From Polaribacter cellanae (GTDB lineage: Bacteria; Bacteroidota; Bacteroidia; Flavobacteriales; Flavobacteriaceae), in the NCBI RefSeq assembly GCF_017569185.1, contig NZ_CP071869.1, forward strand, positions 496,001 to 560,000: 64,000 nucleotides of DNA, in the 5' to 3' direction. How positions within the stretch are numbered: position 1 is the stretch's first letter; the number at the start of each line of letters is the position of its first letter. Both the position numbers and the translations under genes were made by a program. The notes beneath the pieces were generated by a model. It worked only from the letters and a program-made list of their open reading frames with translations, was not told the origin of the DNA and ran no database searches. Below are positions 60,683-64,000 of the stretch, piece after piece.

Positions 60683-61102
60683 CTATTTTTTAAGACCAGC
60701 AATATAACTTTCTGCTGTCATTACTGGAAGTGCTGAATTTTTAAAATCTTTTAAATCTCGTGTAATTATAAAAGCACAATTTGCATCTATAGCAGAATAG
60801 TATTGCAAGCCGTCTTCAAAATCAGGGAAAGTTACATCACTTAAAGCAAGTTCGATTATCTTATCGCTTAAAGAAATAATCTCAACTAAAACTTTAAATT
60901 TAGCAATAGCTTCTCTTGCTAATTCTTTTGATTTTAAATTGGAAATAATATAATGTGTGTTGGCAATAGTTAATGCCGAAACTACCAGTTTTAGTTTTCC
61001 TTCATCTGACAATGTAAAAATTTTTTCTGCGTATTTATAGAATGGTTTTCTTTCCAAGAGTAAGTCAACAACTATATTTGTATCTATAAATAGGATTTGC
61101 AT
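60683..61102 (-). CDS. PIN-domain protein, VapC-like toxin
   Basis: The 139-residue protein begins MQILFIDTNIVVDLLLERKPFY, with the first PIN catalytic Asp7. A conserved later acidic block (SDVTFPDFEDGLQYYSAIDANCAFIITRDLKDF) supplies the remaining Asp/Glu of the metal site. PIN toxins of the VapC type cut specific tRNA or rRNA. It directly follows an 84-residue antitoxin-like gene with no gap, forming a type II toxin-antitoxin pair. The activity is inferred. Confidence 0.88.
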   Translation of the reverse strand: MQILFIDTNIVVDLLLERKPFYKYAEKIFTLSDEGKLKLVVSALTIANTHYIISNLKSKELAREAIAKFKVLVEIISLSDKIIELALSDVTFPDFEDGLQYYSAIDANCAFIITRDLKDFKNSALPVMTAESYIAGLKK

Positions 61103-61357
61103 TTATTTATATTTTTCGATAATATAATCCCTATACATTTGTTTTTCATCAATATCTCCATCGTATTTAGCAATACCGCTTAAACTTTTTACAAAAGAAG
61201 ATGTTTCTATGTCATCTGATTTACTTTTCTTTAATTTAGTTAATACTGCTAAATAATTTTCAATAAGTTTAGACAAACTTGTTTGATGCTCTTTTGCATA
61301 CAATTTTGCCTGTTCAATAACAGATTTATCTAATTTAAGTGTGAGTTTTGAATCCAT
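61103..61357 (-). CDS. Antitoxin-like protein (DUF6364 type)
   Basis: I choose the ATG at 61355-61357 (MDSKLTLKLDKSVIEQAKLYAKEHQ), giving 84 residues; a TTG three codons earlier is the alternative. The N-terminus is a ribbon-helix-helix-like DNA-binding segment, and the C-terminus (YDGDIDEKQMYRDYIIEKY) would wrap the toxin. This resembles DUF6364 antitoxins of PIN-domain toxins. It is directly upstream of and adjacent to the PIN gene. Confidence 0.8.
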   Translation of the reverse strand: MDSKLTLKLDKSVIEQAKLYAKEHQTSLSKLIENYLAVLTKLKKSKSDDIETSSFVKSLSGIAKYDGDIDEKQMYRDYIIEKYK

Positions 61358-61511
61358 AATAATCAATTATACGTACAAATATAATGTAATTTTACGTGTT
61401 AATATTTTATTTTTTTACTTTGATTGGTACTATTACAATTATAAACATAAATTAATAATGTCTAAATTAAGTATGAGATCATAAAAAATGTTAGTATATG
61501 TAAAGAGTTTT

Positions 61512-62330
61512 TCAAAATAAATCAACCGAATTAAAGTTATCGTTTTTAGTATTTGTAGGATTTGATAAAGAAACTTCTATTACTTCTTTACTATACTGTT
61601 TAAAAAATAAATTTAAACTGTTTTTTAAATCATCGATAAAATGACCAAGGTTTTTAGAAGATGCAATAGTAATTGTTGTAGAATCTTTCTCATTAAAGAT
61701 TTTTGTATTCATAAATATGGAAAAATCAACTAATTCAAAATCAATTTCCTCTTTTATATTTAGTCTTGCATCATATAATTCTCCTTCTATAATTATCAAA
61801 GGAATATAAAAATTACATTGTCTTAAATTCGAATCATTAAACTTATTTTTAATATAATTGCATGCTTTTAATAAACTTAATGAAGAATTGTAAGCAATAT
61901 CTTTGCTGTCTCTGTAAGCAATTACAACATTGTAACCAGCACTATTTATATCTGGAAAAATGTTATTAAATTGTAAATTCTCATTAACGTTAGAGTTTTC
62001 AAAAAGAATTTCCGCATTTCTTGTTGCAAATGGCTTAAAACGATTTAACTTGGAATTTATTAGATTATCATTTTTAAAAACTATCCAAGGTTTGTCTGTT
62101 GATTTTTTACATTCTATAACAAATGAAAAATTAAAAGAAACACCATTTATTATTTTTCCATAATAAGCAATAATATCTAATTCTCTGTATTTATTGGTAT
62201 CAATATCTTTATAAAGTATAGATTGTGTTATTTTGAAACCCTTTTTCTGAAATAAATTTGCAACTTTCATCTCAAATGGATATCCATTTTTTAAAATCCA
62301 CTTTTTTAAACTTGCTTCTTTTTCATTCAT
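61512..62330 (-). CDS. PD-(D/E)XK-like nuclease-fold protein
   Basis: The 272-residue protein starts with FEMKVANLFQKKGFKITQS (Glu20), then YRELDIIAYYG (Asp52) and SFVIECKKSTDKPW (Glu73-x-Lys75). The order E ... D-(x)20-E-x-K is the PD-(D/E)XK catalytic layout of restriction-like endonucleases, Mrr-type. The C-terminal 150 residues (LRQCNFYIPLIIIEGELYDA, TITIASSKNLGHFIDDL) are of unknown fold. It lies between a VapBC-like pair and dnaB, with no methyltransferase. A stand-alone defence or repair nuclease is possible; no partner is visible. Confidence 0.65.
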   Translation of the reverse strand: MNEKEASLKKWILKNGYPFEMKVANLFQKKGFKITQSILYKDIDTNKYRELDIIAYYGKIINGVSFNFSFVIECKKSTDKPWIVFKNDNLINSKLNRFKPFATRNAEILFENSNVNENLQFNNIFPDINSAGYNVVIAYRDSKDIAYNSSLSLLKACNYIKNKFNDSNLRQCNFYIPLIIIEGELYDARLNIKEEIDFELVDFSIFMNTKIFNEKDSTTITIASSKNLGHFIDDLKNSLNLFFKQYSKEVIEVSLSNPTNTKNDNFNSVDLF

Positions 62331-62347
62331 TTTATAAAGTTAATGAA

Positions 62348-63868
62348 TTAAAATGGCATTTCATCATCATCATTACCAAATGCATCTTTTGGATCTACGC
62401 CTCCTGCTCCTGCAAAAGGGTCTTCAGGGAAATCTGCATTCATAGAAGATTGGAATTCAGAACTAAAACCTTCCTCTAAATCCGAGAATTTTGCCAAATG
62501 TCCTGTAAACTTTAGACGAATATTATCCAAACCACCATTCCTGTGTTTGGCAACAATAAATTCTCCTTGTCCTTCACATGGTGTGTGTTCATCATCATCC
62601 CATTCTGTCATTCCATAATATTCTGGACGAAAAATAAAACTTACAATATCTGCATCTTGCTCAATCGCACCAGATTCACGTAAATCGGATAATAAAGGTC
62701 TTTTAGATCCTCCACGTGTTTCTACAGCCCTTGATAATTGAGAAAGTGCAATTACTGGAACAGATAATTCTTTTGCTAAGGCTTTTAGGTTTCTAGAAAT
62801 CATAGAAATTTCTTGTTCACGGTTTCCTCCTGCTTTTCCTCCAGCTGTCATTAATTGTAAATAGTCAATTACTATAATTCGTACATTATGTTGCGAAACT
62901 AATCTTCTTGCTTTTGCACGTAAATCGAAAATTGATAATGATGGTGTATCATCTATAAAAATAGGCGCATCTGATAATTTCTTAACTTTTACGTTTAATT
63001 GTTCCCATTCATGTGGCTCTAAATTTCCTTTTCTTAATTTTTCTGAAGTTAAACCTGTTTCCGAAGAAATCATACGAGTAATTAATTGTACAGAAGACAT
63101 CTCCAAAGAAAATACTGCAACTCCATGATTAAAATCTATCGCCATATTTTTTGCCATGGAAATTACAAATGCTGTTTTTCCCATACCAGGTCTTGCTGCT
63201 ATAATTACTAAATCGGAGGGTTGCCAACCAGAAGTTAGTGCATCTAGTTTGGTAAAACCTGTTGCCAAGCCAGACATTCCTTCTTTGTTACCAATTTCTT
63301 GAATTTTTCTTAAGGCTTGCTTTACTAAAGAACCTGCATCTTCTGAACTCTTTTTTAGATTTCCTTGTGTAACTTCGAACAATTTCCCCTCTGCATCGTC
63401 TAATAAATCGAAAACATCTGTACTATCGTCGTACGCATTTTCTATTATTTCACTAGAAATTGAAATTAATTTACGCTGAATGTATTTTTGTAGAATAATT
63501 CTTGCATGAAATTCGATATGTGCAGAGGAAGCTACTTTTTGCGTTAAACGTATTAAGAAAAAATCGCCTCCAACAAAATCTAACTTTCCGTTCTTTTTTA
63601 ACAAATTAGAAACAGTTAACAAGTCGATTGGTTCTGAATTTTGAAATAATTCGTAAATCGCTGCGTAAATTTCGTGATGTTTTGCATCGTAAAAAGCCTC
63701 TGCACTTAAAATGTCAATTACATCGTCAATTCCTTTTTTGTCAATCATCATTGCTCCCAAAACAGCTTCTTCCAATTCCACTGCCTGTGGAGGAATCTTC
63801 CCTTTTTCGAGACTAATAATTCTTGCCTTATCTATCTTTTTTCCTGCGACAGCATTCGTTTTTTCCAT
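62348..63868 (-). CDS. dnaB: Replicative DNA helicase DnaB
   Basis: The 506-residue protein has a DnaB N-terminal domain (PPQAVELEEAVLGAMMIDKKGIDDV, HHEIYAAIYELFQNSEPIDLLTV) and the RecA-like core. Walker A is IIAARPGMGKTAF (about residues 223-233), followed by VFSLEMSSVQLITRM, IVIDYLQLM and ALSQLSRAVETRGGSKRP. It unwinds DNA at the fork as a hexamer. The acidic C-terminal tail is typical of Bacteroidetes DnaB. The length is normal. Confidence 0.96.
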   Translation of the reverse strand: MEKTNAVAGKKIDKARIISLEKGKIPPQAVELEEAVLGAMMIDKKGIDDVIDILSAEAFYDAKHHEIYAAIYELFQNSEPIDLLTVSNLLKKNGKLDFVGGDFFLIRLTQKVASSAHIEFHARIILQKYIQRKLISISSEIIENAYDDSTDVFDLLDDAEGKLFEVTQGNLKKSSEDAGSLVKQALRKIQEIGNKEGMSGLATGFTKLDALTSGWQPSDLVIIAARPGMGKTAFVISMAKNMAIDFNHGVAVFSLEMSSVQLITRMISSETGLTSEKLRKGNLEPHEWEQLNVKVKKLSDAPIFIDDTPSLSIFDLRAKARRLVSQHNVRIIVIDYLQLMTAGGKAGGNREQEISMISRNLKALAKELSVPVIALSQLSRAVETRGGSKRPLLSDLRESGAIEQDADIVSFIFRPEYYGMTEWDDDEHTPCEGQGEFIVAKHRNGGLDNIRLKFTGHLAKFSDLEEGFSSEFQSSMNADFPEDPFAGAGGVDPKDAFGNDDDEMPF

Positions 63869-64000
63869 GGTTACAAATGTACTTTTTTACTTTGGTAGCG
63901 CTTACAAATTGATAACTTTTATTTGTACACAAATATTGTAAACTAAATTGTTATTATCTTGTTAATAACCAGCGAACTTCTATTTTGAATTCTTATTTTT
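63869..64000. other. dnaB upstream region
   Basis: About 130 bp of AT-rich sequence to the window edge. On the minus strand TACATTTG (63874-63881) fits TANNTTTG but lies only about 6 bp from the dnaB ATG. If it is the promoter, the message would be nearly leaderless. No other gene is visible. Confidence 0.4.

Noticed and set aside
63874-63881. TACATTTG as the dnaB promoter
   Set aside because: It is only about 6 bp from the start codon, and its nearest TTG is 23 bp further upstream. The match may be accidental in AT-rich DNA.
1-64000. tRNA, rRNA, riboswitch or CRISPR features
   Set aside because: I scanned for tRNA-like cloverleaf motifs and CCA ends, rRNA blocks and known riboswitch signatures and saw none that I could support. 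A covariance search could still find small ones.

Overview
The window is about 30% GC, with TAA/TGA stops, many short lipoprotein signals and Bacteroidetes-specific families (T9SS sorting domain, DUF4252, DUF4251, DUF4350, BshA, fused 2-oxoacid dehydrogenase E1). This points to a marine-type Flavobacteriaceae chromosome, close to Polaribacter or Tenacibaculum. That placement is inferred from protein families, not from a marker-gene match. I saw no rRNA, tRNA, CRISPR array or complete prophage.

Left end (1-6.5 kb) is accessory DNA. It holds remnants of three transposase families (IS30, IS1595, IS110), a frame-broken coding stretch, a lipoprotein, and a C10 cysteine protease whose 5' end is disrupted by a 16-bp tandem duplication. 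An ArsR-repressed seven-gene operon follows on the minus strand, with two SRPBCC proteins, DUF1697, a rifampin ADP-ribosyltransferase (arr), DoxX and a VOC protein. Twin palindromic operators sit just before its first gene.

6.9-19.8 kb is mostly core: an RDD membrane protein divergent from the SpoIIM/DUF4129/DUF4350/MoxR/DUF58 operon, an RluA-type pseudouridine synthase, a fused branched-chain-type E1 with an Lrp regulator, an M14 carboxypeptidase, and a small XRE repressor preceded by a cluster of TTACA-N2-TGTAA palindromes. 20.2-21.6 kb is a frameshifted IS5/IS1182-type insertion sequence.

21.8-41 kb holds an M1 aminopeptidase; an ECF sigma / membrane anti-sigma / two DUF4252 cluster; two tandem S41 lipoprotein proteases, the first lacking the catalytic lysine; DUF72; patatin; a BNR-repeat lipoprotein with pepT; plsC; rmuC; csbD; glyA; and fahA.

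41-48.7 kb is the most interesting region. Five tightly packed minus-strand genes encode a two-domain sulfurtransferase, a TerB-like protein, an N-formylglutamate amidohydrolase-like protein, a QEGLA-motif HExxxH metallopeptidase-like protein and a glutathione-synthetase-like ATP-grasp ligase. A second ATP-grasp ligase and a dicarboxylate/glutamate symporter lie immediately upstream on the same strand. bshA at 57 kb suggests that bacillithiol is the cell thiol, so these ligases probably make something other than glutathione.

48.8-64 kb holds DUF937, a 1251-residue T9SS surface protein, and a LytTR regulator with its propeller-type histidine kinase. The kinase has lost its signal peptide. Two 9-bp LytTR-type direct repeats lie upstream of the surface-protein gene. 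Then come bshA, an orphan N-terminal transketolase half, a secreted protein of the family usually labelled asparagine synthetase B, a VapBC-like pair, a PD-(D/E)XK-like nuclease and dnaB.
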